NCBI GenBank assembly: GCA_903879335.1 | Contig: CAIRLC010000007.1 | Location: 62,001-126,000, forward strand | Reading direction: 5' to 3' | Origin: an uncultured Pseudomonadota bacterium | Lineage (GTDB): Bacteria; Pseudomonadota; Gammaproteobacteria; Steroidobacterales; Steroidobacteraceae | Length of the DNA stretch: 64,000 nucleotides | In this document: in pieces, positions 15,768 to 23,535 of the stretch | How positions within the stretch are numbered: the first letter of the stretch is position 1 | Layout of the letters: every line of letters starts with the position of its first letter | Position numbers and translations under genes: made by a program | The notes under the pieces: model-generated | Databases searched by the model: none | Seen by the model: only the letters and a program-made list of their open reading frames with translations | What the model was told of the DNA's origin: nothing

Positions 15768-16703
15768 ATGAACTATCGTCCCGAACAAGCCGTAGCAATC
15801 CGCGCCATGCGCAATGCGGCTCCGTACATTCGTATGTACAAAGGCAAAGTCTTTGTCGTCAAAGTTGGTGGAGCGATCTTTTCAAGCGAAGCGACAACTC
15901 GCGCGCTCGTTGAGCAGGTTGCGATCCTTCATCAAGTCGGTATCCGCGTGGTACTCGTCCACGGCGGTGGCCCTCAGCTGGATGAAATGCAGCGCTCTCT
16001 CGGAATTGAGCCGACCATGGTGGACGGTCGGCGAGTCACCGACGAGAAGACGATTGATGTGACAGTGATGGTGCTGAACGGCACACTGAATACCCGTCTG
16101 CTGACCATTTGCCGTGAACTCGGCATCAATGCTGTGGGCATTTCAGGTATCGACGGTGGCTTAGTTAAAGCCCAGAAGCGCGCACCGGTTCGTCGGGCCG
16201 ACGGCAAGACGATTGATTACGGCCAGGTTGGCGATGTCGAGTCGATTTCGCCGGATGTGCTGGAGAAGTTATTAGATGCCGGTTACATGCCTATCGTCAG
16301 CCCGCTGTCGTCGGACGACGAAGGCAAGGTCCTAAACATCAATGCCGATACAGTCGCCGCGAACATCGGCGCAGCTCTGGGCGCAGAAAAACTGCTGCTC
16401 TGCACGGGTGCTGCCGGCATCTTTGAAGATCTCGCAGATCCAAGCACCCTAGTGTCCTACACCGATTTGGCCGGGTTAAAGCGCTTAGAGGCAGCCGGCA
16501 GCTTCGCCGATGGCATGATGCCCAAAGCAAATGCGATTGAAGCCGCGATCCGCGGCGGCGTACGTCGCGTGCACGTCATTTCGTTCAAGTCGACCGACGC
16601 GCTGCTGGCTGAAATCTTTACGAATGAAGGCCTCGGCACACTCATCGTTGCAGATGTTAAGGCGCTGTCCGCCGCCGAGCAGCAACCTGAGGCCGCCACA
16701 TGA
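15768..16703 (+). CDS. argB: N-acylglutamate kinase
   Basis: A 311-residue amino-acid kinase phosphorylating N-acylglutamate. Motifs: VVKVGGAIFSS for nucleotide, LVHGGGPQLDEM for substrate, LNINADTVAANIGAALGA late. An N-terminal helix before the first strand (EQAVAIRAMRNAAPYIRMYKG) resembles the mobile helix of arginine-inhibited kinases, so feedback inhibition is likely. It is a stand-alone kinase without the acetyltransferase half fused in the Xanthomonas/Xylella bifunctional protein. A 48-bp AT-rich gap with an ARG-box-like half precedes it; its stop overlaps argH (ATGA). Confidence 0.93.
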   Translation: MNYRPEQAVAIRAMRNAAPYIRMYKGKVFVVKVGGAIFSSEATTRALVEQVAILHQVGIRVVLVHGGGPQLDEMQRSLGIEPTMVDGRRVTDEKTIDVTVMVLNGTLNTRLLTICRELGINAVGISGIDGGLVKAQKRAPVRRADGKTIDYGQVGDVESISPDVLEKLLDAGYMPIVSPLSSDDEGKVLNINADTVAANIGAALGAEKLLLCTGAAGIFEDLADPSTLVSYTDLAGLKRLEAAGSFADGMMPKANAIEAAIRGGVRRVHVISFKSTDALLAEIFTNEGLGTLIVADVKALSAAEQQPEAAT

Positions 16704-17890
16704 GCCGCCTCTGGGACAAGGGCGCACCTTTGGATGCTCGCGTCCTGCACTACACAGCCGGCGAGGATCACTCACTGGATGATCGACTGGTAGCCTATGA
16801 CGTTGAGGGCTCAATTGCGCATGCGCGTGTGCTCAATGCAGCAGGACTCTTGTCTGATGGCGATCTGAGCGTGCTCACTCAGGCACTGGGCGATATTGCT
16901 GCCGCTCACGCGCGTGGAGAGTGGCGCGTGACGTTGGAACAGGAAGATGGGCAGACCGCAATTGAGGGGCTTTTAACCGACAAAGTAGGAGCCGTTGGCG
17001 GCCGTATCCATTTGGGCCGTTCCCGCAATGACCAGGTCCTCACGGCGTTGCGCCTTTATTTGCGCGACGCTGTCGAGTCTTTACGTCACGGCGCGCATGC
17101 AGTAGCTGACGCGCTGCACGCTCTCGCGTCTCGTCACCCGAATGTCGAGTTGCCTGGCTATACGCACATGCAGCAGGCGATGCCATCCTCGGTCGCGCTC
17201 TGGGCGCAAGGCTTTGCCGCTGAGGTCCAAGATGACGCGGAGGGTCTTCAGAGCACCCAGCGCAGAATCGGGAAGAGCCCGCTTGGCTCAGCCGCAGGAT
17301 ACGGAACGCCAGGGCTCCCGATCGATCGTTCTGTAGCGATGACGGAGCTTGGATTTCCTGTTGTTCACGAACCGGTGACGGCCGTCCAACTCTCGCGCGG
17401 CAAGGCAGAGGCCCACGTGCTGTTTGAGGTTGCGTTGCTCATGACGGATCTCGGTCGGTTGGCCTCCGACCTGATGCTGTTTTATACACAAGAGTTTGCG
17501 TTCGTGACGCTACCGACGGCGTTCACTACCGGCTCGTCGATCATGCCGCAAAAGCGAAATCCGGACGTTTTCGAATTGATCCGTGGTCGGAGCATGTCAG
17601 CTCAAGCATGCTTGTCCGAAGCGTTGGGAATCATTGCGAAGTTGCCGTCGGGATACCAACGTGATCTGCAACTTCTGAAGGTTCCTCTGTTCAGGGGGAT
17701 TGATCTGGCGCTGTCGACTCTGGACATTCTTCCCTCGGCACTCGAGGGCGTGAGTTTCAAAGCGGACAATATCCGATTAGACGCCACGATCTACGCTGCA
17801 GAACAAGCCAATCGGATGGTTGTCGAGGAAGGTATTCCGTTTCGCGACGCCTATCGGCGAGTCGGCGAAAGTCTGTTTGGCAAGAAGTAG
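16700..17890 (+). CDS. argH: Argininosuccinate lyase, short C-terminus
   Basis: A 396-residue member of the fumarase/aspartase superfamily splitting argininosuccinate into arginine and fumarate. Conserved regions are complete: GRSRNDQ (106-112), YTHMQQAMP with catalytic His156, and the flexible loop signature GSSIMPQKRNP (278-288). The protein stops at IPFRDAYRRVGESLFGKK, about 60 residues short of the usual 455-460, lacking the last helical part. The active site lies in the retained part, so it is probably functional. It is the last gene of the operon and is followed by a hairpin. Confidence 0.92.
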   Translation: MSRLWDKGAPLDARVLHYTAGEDHSLDDRLVAYDVEGSIAHARVLNAAGLLSDGDLSVLTQALGDIAAAHARGEWRVTLEQEDGQTAIEGLLTDKVGAVGGRIHLGRSRNDQVLTALRLYLRDAVESLRHGAHAVADALHALASRHPNVELPGYTHMQQAMPSSVALWAQGFAAEVQDDAEGLQSTQRRIGKSPLGSAAGYGTPGLPIDRSVAMTELGFPVVHEPVTAVQLSRGKAEAHVLFEVALLMTDLGRLASDLMLFYTQEFAFVTLPTAFTTGSSIMPQKRNPDVFELIRGRSMSAQACLSEALGIIAKLPSGYQRDLQLLKVPLFRGIDLALSTLDILPSALEGVSFKADNIRLDATIYAAEQANRMVVEEGIPFRDAYRRVGESLFGKK

Positions 17891-17893
17891 TCT

Positions 17894-17920
17894 GTAGAGG
17901 TCGGGTGTACCGGCCTCTAC
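17894..17920. terminator. Hairpin between convergent argH and S-formylglutathione hydrolase genes
   Basis: GTAGAGGTCGG and CCGGCCTCTAC pair over 11 bp (one G-U wobble) around a GTGTA loop, 3 bp after the argH stop. No T-run follows on either strand, so it is a weak or factor-assisted terminator or a shared mRNA 3' end. Confidence 0.5.
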
Positions 17921-17929
17921 CTTCAGACC

Positions 17930-18778
17930 TCAAACCATTCGTAATGCCTGCGCGTGCCAGCGCAGGTGTTCTTCAATAAATGATGCGATGAAATAGTAGC
18001 TATGGTCATAGCCTGGTTGCATCCGCAGCATCAGTGGCTGGCCTGCAGCGGCGCACGCATCCTCAAGCAGGTCAGGGCGAAGTTGGTCGGCAAGAAATTT
18101 GTCGGCCTCCCCCTGGTCAACCAAGAGCAGTGGGGCGCGGTGACCAGATCGGATAAGCGCGCAGGCATCGTAATTCGACCATGCCGTCTCATCGGTTCCT
18201 AAGTAGCGACCTAACGCTTTCATACCCCAAGGCACTTGCGCAGGCGCGACAATCGGCGCAAACGCCGACACCGACCGAAATATCCTAGGGTTTTTTAGGG
18301 CTATGGTTAATGCGCCATGCCCACCCATCGAATGGCCACTGATGCCTTGCCGCTCTAAGTCAGCTGGGAAGTTCTCTTGGATCACGGTCGGCAGTTCTCG
18401 TGTGATGTACGAGTACATTCGATAGTTCGTCGACCAAGGCGCTTCTGTCGCATCGACGTAGAAACCGGCGCCCAAGCCGAAGTCATAAGCGTTGTCTGGA
18501 TCGCCTGGCACACCTTCGCCACGGGGACTCGTATCAGGCGCAACCAACATGATGCCGAGCTCCGCCGCAGCGCGCTGAGCACCGGCTTTCACGGTGAAGT
18601 TTTCTTCAGTGCACGTTAGACCCGAGAGGAACCAGAGCACGGGCACTGGAGCAGACTTTGCCTGCGGTGGAACGAACACGCTAAAACGCATGGCCGTTCC
18701 CGTTTCTTGACTCTGATGGCGATAGAAACCTTGGCTTCCGCCAAAGCACATCTGTTCCGACAGTATCTCGATCGCCAT
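17930..18778 (-). CDS. fghA: S-formylglutathione hydrolase
   Basis: A 282-residue esterase-D-type serine hydrolase cleaving S-formylglutathione to formate and glutathione. The nucleophile lies in GISGHSMGGHGAL; VLWFLSGLTCTEENF is the family oxyanion segment and YDHSYYFI carries the catalytic His. Length is typical (about 280). It follows the glutathione-dependent formaldehyde dehydrogenase gene by four bases, so the two consecutive steps of formaldehyde detoxification form one operon. Confidence 0.95.
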   Translation of the reverse strand: MAIEILSEQMCFGGSQGFYRHQSQETGTAMRFSVFVPPQAKSAPVPVLWFLSGLTCTEENFTVKAGAQRAAAELGIMLVAPDTSPRGEGVPGDPDNAYDFGLGAGFYVDATEAPWSTNYRMYSYITRELPTVIQENFPADLERQGISGHSMGGHGALTIALKNPRIFRSVSAFAPIVAPAQVPWGMKALGRYLGTDETAWSNYDACALIRSGHRAPLLLVDQGEADKFLADQLRPDLLEDACAAAGQPLMLRMQPGYDHSYYFIASFIEEHLRWHAQALRMV

Positions 18779-18782
18779 AGCC

Positions 18783-19892
18783 TTAAAACGTCACGACAGA
18801 GCGGATCGAGTCGCCGGCATGCATCAAATCAAAGGCATCGTTAATCTTCTCGATAGGCATCACATGCGTGATCAGCGAGTCGATTTCGATTTTTCCGTCC
18901 ATGTACCAGTCGACAATCTTGGGGACGTCAGTACGACCACGAGCACCACCGAAGGCCGTTCCCTTCCACACGCGGCCGGTCACCAATTGGAATGGGCGCG
19001 TGCTGATCTCCTGACCGGCACCGGCCACTCCGATGATGATCGATTCGCCCCAGCCTCGATGGCAGCATTCCAGTGCTTGGCGCATCAGGTTCACGTTGCC
19101 CACGCATTCGAAGGAATAGTCCGCGCCACCGTCCGTGAGTGCGACGAGGTAAGGCACGAGATCGCCCTCGACCTCCTTCGGATTAACGAAATGCGTCATA
19201 CCAAACTTGCGCGCTAAGGCCTCGCGAGCAGGATTCAAATCGACGCCAATAATTTTGTTCGCGCCGGCCAAGCGGGCGCCCTGGATGACGTTGAGACCGA
19301 TTCCACCAAGGCCAAAGACGACTACGTTCGCACCAGGCTCAACCTTCGCAGTATTGATGACAGCGCCAATGCCAGTCGTTACGCCACAGCCGATGTAGCA
19401 CACCTTTTCAAAGGGTGCGTCCGGGCGAATCTTAGCGACTGCGATTTCAGGCAGGACGGTGTAGTTGGAAAATGTTGAGCATCCCATGTAGTGATGAACC
19501 ATCTCACCACCGAGCGAAAAGCGGCTCGTACCATCCGGCATCACACCCTTACCTTGGGTAGAGCGAATTGCAGTGCACAGATTGGTCTTTTGCGACGTGC
19601 AGCTCTTACACTCCCGACACTCCGGCGTATACAGCGGAATGACGTGATCGCCTGGCTTAACCGACTTTACACCGGGACCGACTTCAACCACGACACCAGC
19701 GCCCTCGTGACCGAAGATCGCGGGGAACAAGCCTTCCGGATCCGCGCCTGAGCGCGTGAATTCGTCCGTGTGACAAACGCCTGAGGCCTTAATTTCGATC
19801 AGAACCTCACCAGCCTTGGGCCCTTCTAGATCGACTTCGATGACTTCCAACGGTTTGCCGGCGGCAAAAGCGACTGCTGCGCGCGTCTTCAT
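18783..19892 (-). CDS. frmA: S-(hydroxymethyl)glutathione dehydrogenase (class III alcohol dehydrogenase)
   Basis: A 369-residue zinc alcohol dehydrogenase oxidising the formaldehyde-glutathione adduct to S-formylglutathione with NAD+. Visible are the catalytic zinc ligands ([28 protein letters not shown]), the structural zinc cysteines [15 protein letters not shown] and the Rossmann motif [11 protein letters not shown]. Length fits class III. No frmR-type regulator lies next to it; 84 bp separate it from the gene downstream. Confidence 0.96.
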   Translation of the reverse strand: MKTRAAVAFAAGKPLEVIEVDLEGPKAGEVLIEIKASGVCHTDEFTRSGADPEGLFPAIFGHEGAGVVVEVGPGVKSVKPGDHVIPLYTPECRECKSCTSQKTNLCTAIRSTQGKGVMPDGTSRFSLGGEMVHHYMGCSTFSNYTVLPEIAVAKIRPDAPFEKVCYIGCGVTTGIGAVINTAKVEPGANVVVFGLGGIGLNVIQGARLAGANKIIGVDLNPAREALARKFGMTHFVNPKEVEGDLVPYLVALTDGGADYSFECVGNVNLMRQALECCHRGWGESIIIGVAGAGQEISTRPFQLVTGRVWKGTAFGGARGRTDVPKIVDWYMDGKIEIDSLITHVMPIEKINDAFDLMHAGDSIRSVVTF

Positions 19893-19976
19893 AATTCCGG
19901 GATCCCCTCAAACATTGTGGTTCGTTGCGACCGCACAGTCGCGTAAGCCTTAGTATCGCCGACCGGCACAGCGGAG

Positions 19977-20615
19977 TCACTCAGCGTCGGGTTGCTGCTC
20001 CGGCGCGGCCGCCGCAAAAGAAGGAATGGCCTGCAATGCCGCGTCGATAGCCAGCAGGGTTGGGAACGGCGTAAGGTCGCATGCAAAGCGCCTCGCGTTG
20101 TACATCTGCGGCACCAAGCAGATATCGGCGACGGTCACGCGGTCGCCATGAACATGCCGACCGTCGCCGGACTGGCGGCGGGCAATTTCTTCAAGGCCCT
20201 GAAATCCCGCCGCAATCCAATGCCGGTACCACGCCTCTACACCAGCCGTTTCCTGACCGAGTTCCGAGCGTAGCCATTTCAAAACTCTCAGATTGTTGAG
20301 CGGATGGATATCACAGGCAATCACTTGCGCCGCGGCACGCACCAGAGCACGTTGCCCTGGATCAGCCGGTAACAAGGATGGGGTCGGATACTTCTCATCC
20401 AAATATTCAATGATGGCCATAGACTGCGCGAGCGCAAATCCGTCATCCTCAAGCATCGGAACGAAGCCCTGCGGATTGAGTGTCGTGTACACAGGCTCTG
20501 ATTGCTCACCACGACCTAAATGGTGCGAGATGGATTCGTAGCTCAGTCCTTTGACACCTAAGGCAATGCGAACCCGATAGGCTGCCGAACTGCGCCAAAA
20601 AGTATGTAATTTCAA
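19977..20615 (-). CDS. maiA: Maleylacetoacetate isomerase / zeta-class glutathione S-transferase
   Basis: A 212-residue GST. The zeta-class serine motif SSAAYRVRIAL starts near residue 9; NPQGFVPMLEDDG and AIIEYLDEKYP are glutathione-site segments; the C-terminal helical domain includes DRVTVADICLVPQ. Such enzymes isomerise maleylacetoacetate in tyrosine breakdown. I chose a TTG start at 20615, overlapping the stop of the FAD dehydrogenase (TTGA), because it gives exactly the family length. No other tyrosine-degradation gene is in the window. Confidence 0.85.
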   Translation of the reverse strand: MKLHTFWRSSAAYRVRIALGVKGLSYESISHHLGRGEQSEPVYTTLNPQGFVPMLEDDGFALAQSMAIIEYLDEKYPTPSLLPADPGQRALVRAAAQVIACDIHPLNNLRVLKWLRSELGQETAGVEAWYRHWIAAGFQGLEEIARRQSGDGRHVHGDRVTVADICLVPQMYNARRFACDLTPFPTLLAIDAALQAIPSFAAAAPEQQPDAE

Positions 20616-21988
20616 AGCACGCGCCCCGGATTGAGAATCCCTTTCGGATCCATAGTTGTCTTGAGTTGGCGCATCAGGGCTCGCTCGGCCTCGTTCCGCG
20701 AAGCATGCAGCCAATCTCGCTTGATCACGCCGATGCCATGCTCCGCGGACACTGAGCCGAAGCCCGCCAACGGTTCATAGACGGCCCGGTCGGCCGCTGG
20801 GGCATCTGCCGGATCCTCGAGGCTCGTGATGACGTGGAGATTACCGTCACCCAAGTGCCCAAAGACCCAGACGGGCTGCGCGCTGAGTATCGGCGCCACG
20901 CGATTTTCAACAGCATCCAAGTAGGCGGCCATCTCAGCGATGGGCATAGAGACGTCGAACGAAATCGGGTTTTTTAATGTCGGAATCAGCTGACCGGCTG
21001 AATCTCGAATCAGCCAAAGCCGGTCGGCTTCGGCCAAGGAGTGAGCCAATACGGCGTCAGCGGCAATACCCGCGCTCAATACATCCGCGAGTAGAGATTC
21101 TAGACGGGCCATGTCAGCATGCGGCTCCAAGGCCTCCATCTCGATCAAAGCGTAATGGCTGTGAGCTTCGGCAAACGGCCGCGGACCTGGGGCGAGCGCC
21201 CTAAAGGCGAATTCATAATAATTAGACCACATGGTTTCGAACGACGAGAGCTGCCCCCCTAAACCTCGACGCACAGCGCCGAGCAGGGCGACCAAGGCTT
21301 CAAAGGAGTCGACCGCTACAAACGCGGTTAGTCGCTCCCGGGGGCTGGCGTGTAATCGCAAAACGGCGCGGGTGACGACACCGAGCGTACCCTCGCTGCC
21401 AATAAATAGATGTTTGAGGTCGTATCCGGCATTGTTCTTGAGCATCGAATTCAACGACGAGACGACCGTGCCGTCAGCAAGGACAGCTTCGATACCCAGA
21501 ATCAGATCCCGGGCCATACCGTAGCGAATGACCCGGTTGCCACCCGCATTGGTCGAGATATTGCCGCCGATGGTGCAAGATCCGCGAGCTCCGAGGTCGA
21601 GTGGAAACTGTAAGCCGACGCTTTCCGCAGCGGCATGAACGACGGCCAACGGCGTCCCGGCGCCAACCCTCATCGTGCCTCCAGCCACATCAATCGACTC
21701 AACGCCGTTGAGTCGCTCAAGGGAGAGTGCGAGCTCCCCGCCACGCGGCGTCGCGCCGCCGGCGAGTCCTGTCAGTCCGCCTTGAACCACGACAGGCTGC
21801 CCTGCCGCATGGCATAGTCGCAAAATCGTCGCCGCTTCATCTGTAGAGGCCGGTCGAGCGACCGCAATAGGCGGGAATGGATTCCTCCCAGTCCAATCGC
21901 AGTGGTAGCGCGCACCGATATCGTTACCGAGCAGCAGCGTGCCGGCTGGTAAGGATGCGGATAAGTGGTCGAGAAACGAAGTAGTCAT
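20612..21988 (-). CDS. FAD-binding oxidoreductase (D-2-hydroxyacid dehydrogenase, GlcD/D2HGDH family)
   Basis: A 458-residue flavoenzyme with a PCMH FAD-binding half (PVVVQGGLTGLAGGATPRGGELALSL in two steps; GGNISTNAGGNRV) and a C-terminal FAD-linked oxidase half ending in HGIGVIKRDWL and MDPKGILNPGRVL. Relatives oxidise D-2-hydroxyglutarate, D-lactate or glycolate and pass electrons to quinone or electron-transfer flavoprotein. The ATG at 21988 is preferred to an upstream in-frame TTG. The exact substrate is open; there is no glcE/F partner here, which favours a single-subunit D-2-hydroxyglutarate or D-lactate enzyme. Confidence 0.85.
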   Translation of the reverse strand: MTTSFLDHLSASLPAGTLLLGNDIGARYHCDWTGRNPFPPIAVARPASTDEAATILRLCHAAGQPVVVQGGLTGLAGGATPRGGELALSLERLNGVESIDVAGGTMRVGAGTPLAVVHAAAESVGLQFPLDLGARGSCTIGGNISTNAGGNRVIRYGMARDLILGIEAVLADGTVVSSLNSMLKNNAGYDLKHLFIGSEGTLGVVTRAVLRLHASPRERLTAFVAVDSFEALVALLGAVRRGLGGQLSSFETMWSNYYEFAFRALAPGPRPFAEAHSHYALIEMEALEPHADMARLESLLADVLSAGIAADAVLAHSLAEADRLWLIRDSAGQLIPTLKNPISFDVSMPIAEMAAYLDAVENRVAPILSAQPVWVFGHLGDGNLHVITSLEDPADAPAADRAVYEPLAGFGSVSAEHGIGVIKRDWLHASRNEAERALMRQLKTTMDPKGILNPGRVL

Positions 21989-22089
21989 GGCAACCCGGTG
22001 CAATTTCCGAAGAGAGGCAGAGTGCCCGGTCTGCGCGGCTGGTTCAACCTCGCTATAGTCGAGTTACACAACGTTTTCGGAGCCCACGC

Positions 22090-23493
22090 ATGCGCCCAGT
22101 CTCAGTCCTTGCTTTCGCCTTGACCCTACCCCTGACCGCCCTCGCAGCGTCAGGCACCGGCCCGTCTTCTGCGGAGGCCAAGAGTGAAGCGCGGGAGCTG
22201 CTCGCGACCTCAGTCGCATTAGAAACTTCGATCGGCAAGGGTCAGGTTCCAAAACTCGCCAATATTTTGGCAGACCGTTTTCGCAAGGCGGGATTCCCGG
22301 AAGCCGATATCCACATCGTTCCATTCAAAGAAACCGCGTCATTAGTCGTCCGATATCGCGGATCGGGAGCGGGTGGTCACCCAATCGGATTTATGGCGCA
22401 TATGGACGTAGTTGCGGCAAATCGGTCGGATTGGAAGCGTGATCCGTTCACGCTCACCGAAGAAAACGGCTACTTCTTCGGCCGAGGCACACTGGACATC
22501 AAGAGTGAAATCGCGCTTATCACAGCGACGATGACTCGGCTGAGGCGGGAAGGCTTCGTACCCACTCGTGATCTGGTGGTGATTTTCAGCGGCGACGAGG
22601 AGACCGCTCAGGATACGATTGAGGACCTCGCCGCCCACCATCGCGATCTTATCGACGTCGAATTTGCGCTTAATGGTGACGGCGGTGGTGGGGCGCTGGA
22701 TGAAAAAACCGGCAAACCGTCCAGCTACGCTCTTCAAGGCGCCGAAAAATACTCAGTGGCGTTCGCACTCACGGCAACAAATCCAGGCGGGCACAGTTCT
22801 CGTCCCCGCCCAGACAATGCCATTTATGAGCTCGCCACCGCGCTCAAGTCGATCCAAGGCTACGGCTTCCCCGTAAAATGGAATGACTGGACCTTGGCCG
22901 ATCTCAAAGCCTCTAGCGAAACCGTCGGCGGCGAAACGGGAGCTTATTTAGCGCGTTTCGTCGCTAATCATGAGGATCAGGGCGCAATCGATGCACTGTC
23001 GCGGGACGGTGGTTATGTGGGCAAATTGCGGACAACGTGCGTCGCCACAATGCTGCAGGGCGGTCATGCCGAAAACGCGCTACCCCAATCCGCAACCGCA
23101 ACCATTAACTGCCGAGTTTTTCCAGGCACAAAGCCCGATGAGGTCCAAGAGACGCTGCAACTGTTGGCCGGTGGCGCCATCAAGATTGAGCGCAAATACG
23201 AGCCCATTCAGTCTGATCCCTCACCGCTACGAGCCGATGTCGTGGCTGCGGTAGAAAAAGCGGCTGCGGATTCGGTCGGGCAGACGGTTCGGGTGATTCC
23301 AGAACAGGTTCCCTATGCCACCGATGGTTCAGTCATGCGTAACCACGGCATCCCAACCTACGGAACCGAGAGCATCTTCACCAAAGACAGCGAAGACTTC
23401 GCGCACGGGCTGGATGAACGTATTCCAGTGGCCTCGTACTACAAAGGCCTCGTTTTCTGGGATTCGATCATTCACTCACTCGCGGGCAAGTGA
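22090..23493 (+). CDS. Exported M20 family metallopeptidase
   Basis: A 467-residue zinc peptidase with a signal peptide (residues 1-19, ending LTALAAS). Metal-binding motifs are clear: MAHMDVV (first His and catalytic Asp), GRGTLDIK (bridging Asp), SGDEETAQD (general-base Glu and metal Glu), and a late His in SEDFAHGLDERIP. The dimerisation lid follows GGHSSRPRPDN. Predicted periplasmic aminoacylase or dipeptidase. It is unlikely to be the missing ArgE of the arginine operon, because it is exported and distant. Transcribed divergently from the FAD dehydrogenase. Confidence 0.88.
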   Translation: MRPVSVLAFALTLPLTALAASGTGPSSAEAKSEARELLATSVALETSIGKGQVPKLANILADRFRKAGFPEADIHIVPFKETASLVVRYRGSGAGGHPIGFMAHMDVVAANRSDWKRDPFTLTEENGYFFGRGTLDIKSEIALITATMTRLRREGFVPTRDLVVIFSGDEETAQDTIEDLAAHHRDLIDVEFALNGDGGGGALDEKTGKPSSYALQGAEKYSVAFALTATNPGGHSSRPRPDNAIYELATALKSIQGYGFPVKWNDWTLADLKASSETVGGETGAYLARFVANHEDQGAIDALSRDGGYVGKLRTTCVATMLQGGHAENALPQSATATINCRVFPGTKPDEVQETLQLLAGGAIKIERKYEPIQSDPSPLRADVVAAVEKAAADSVGQTVRVIPEQVPYATDGSVMRNHGIPTYGTESIFTKDSEDFAHGLDERIPVASYYKGLVFWDSIIHSLAGK

Positions 23494-23499
23494 CGATCA

Positions 23500-23535
23500 C
23501 TCAGCAGCCGGCACCGATTAGGGCCGGCTGCTGAG
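23500..23535. terminator. Strong hairpin shared by convergent genes
   Basis: CTCAGCAGCCGGC (23500-23512) and GCCGGCTGCTGAG (23523-23535) pair perfectly over 13 bp around a 10-base loop. It follows the peptidase stop by 6 bp and runs into the last codons of the convergent oxidoreductase gene. No T-run, so its terminator role is inferred from stem strength and position. Confidence 0.55.

Noticed and set aside
22090-23493. M20 peptidase as the missing ArgE deacylase of the arginine operon
   Set aside because: It has a signal peptide, is more than 4 kb from the operon on an independent transcript, and is long for ArgE (467 residues).
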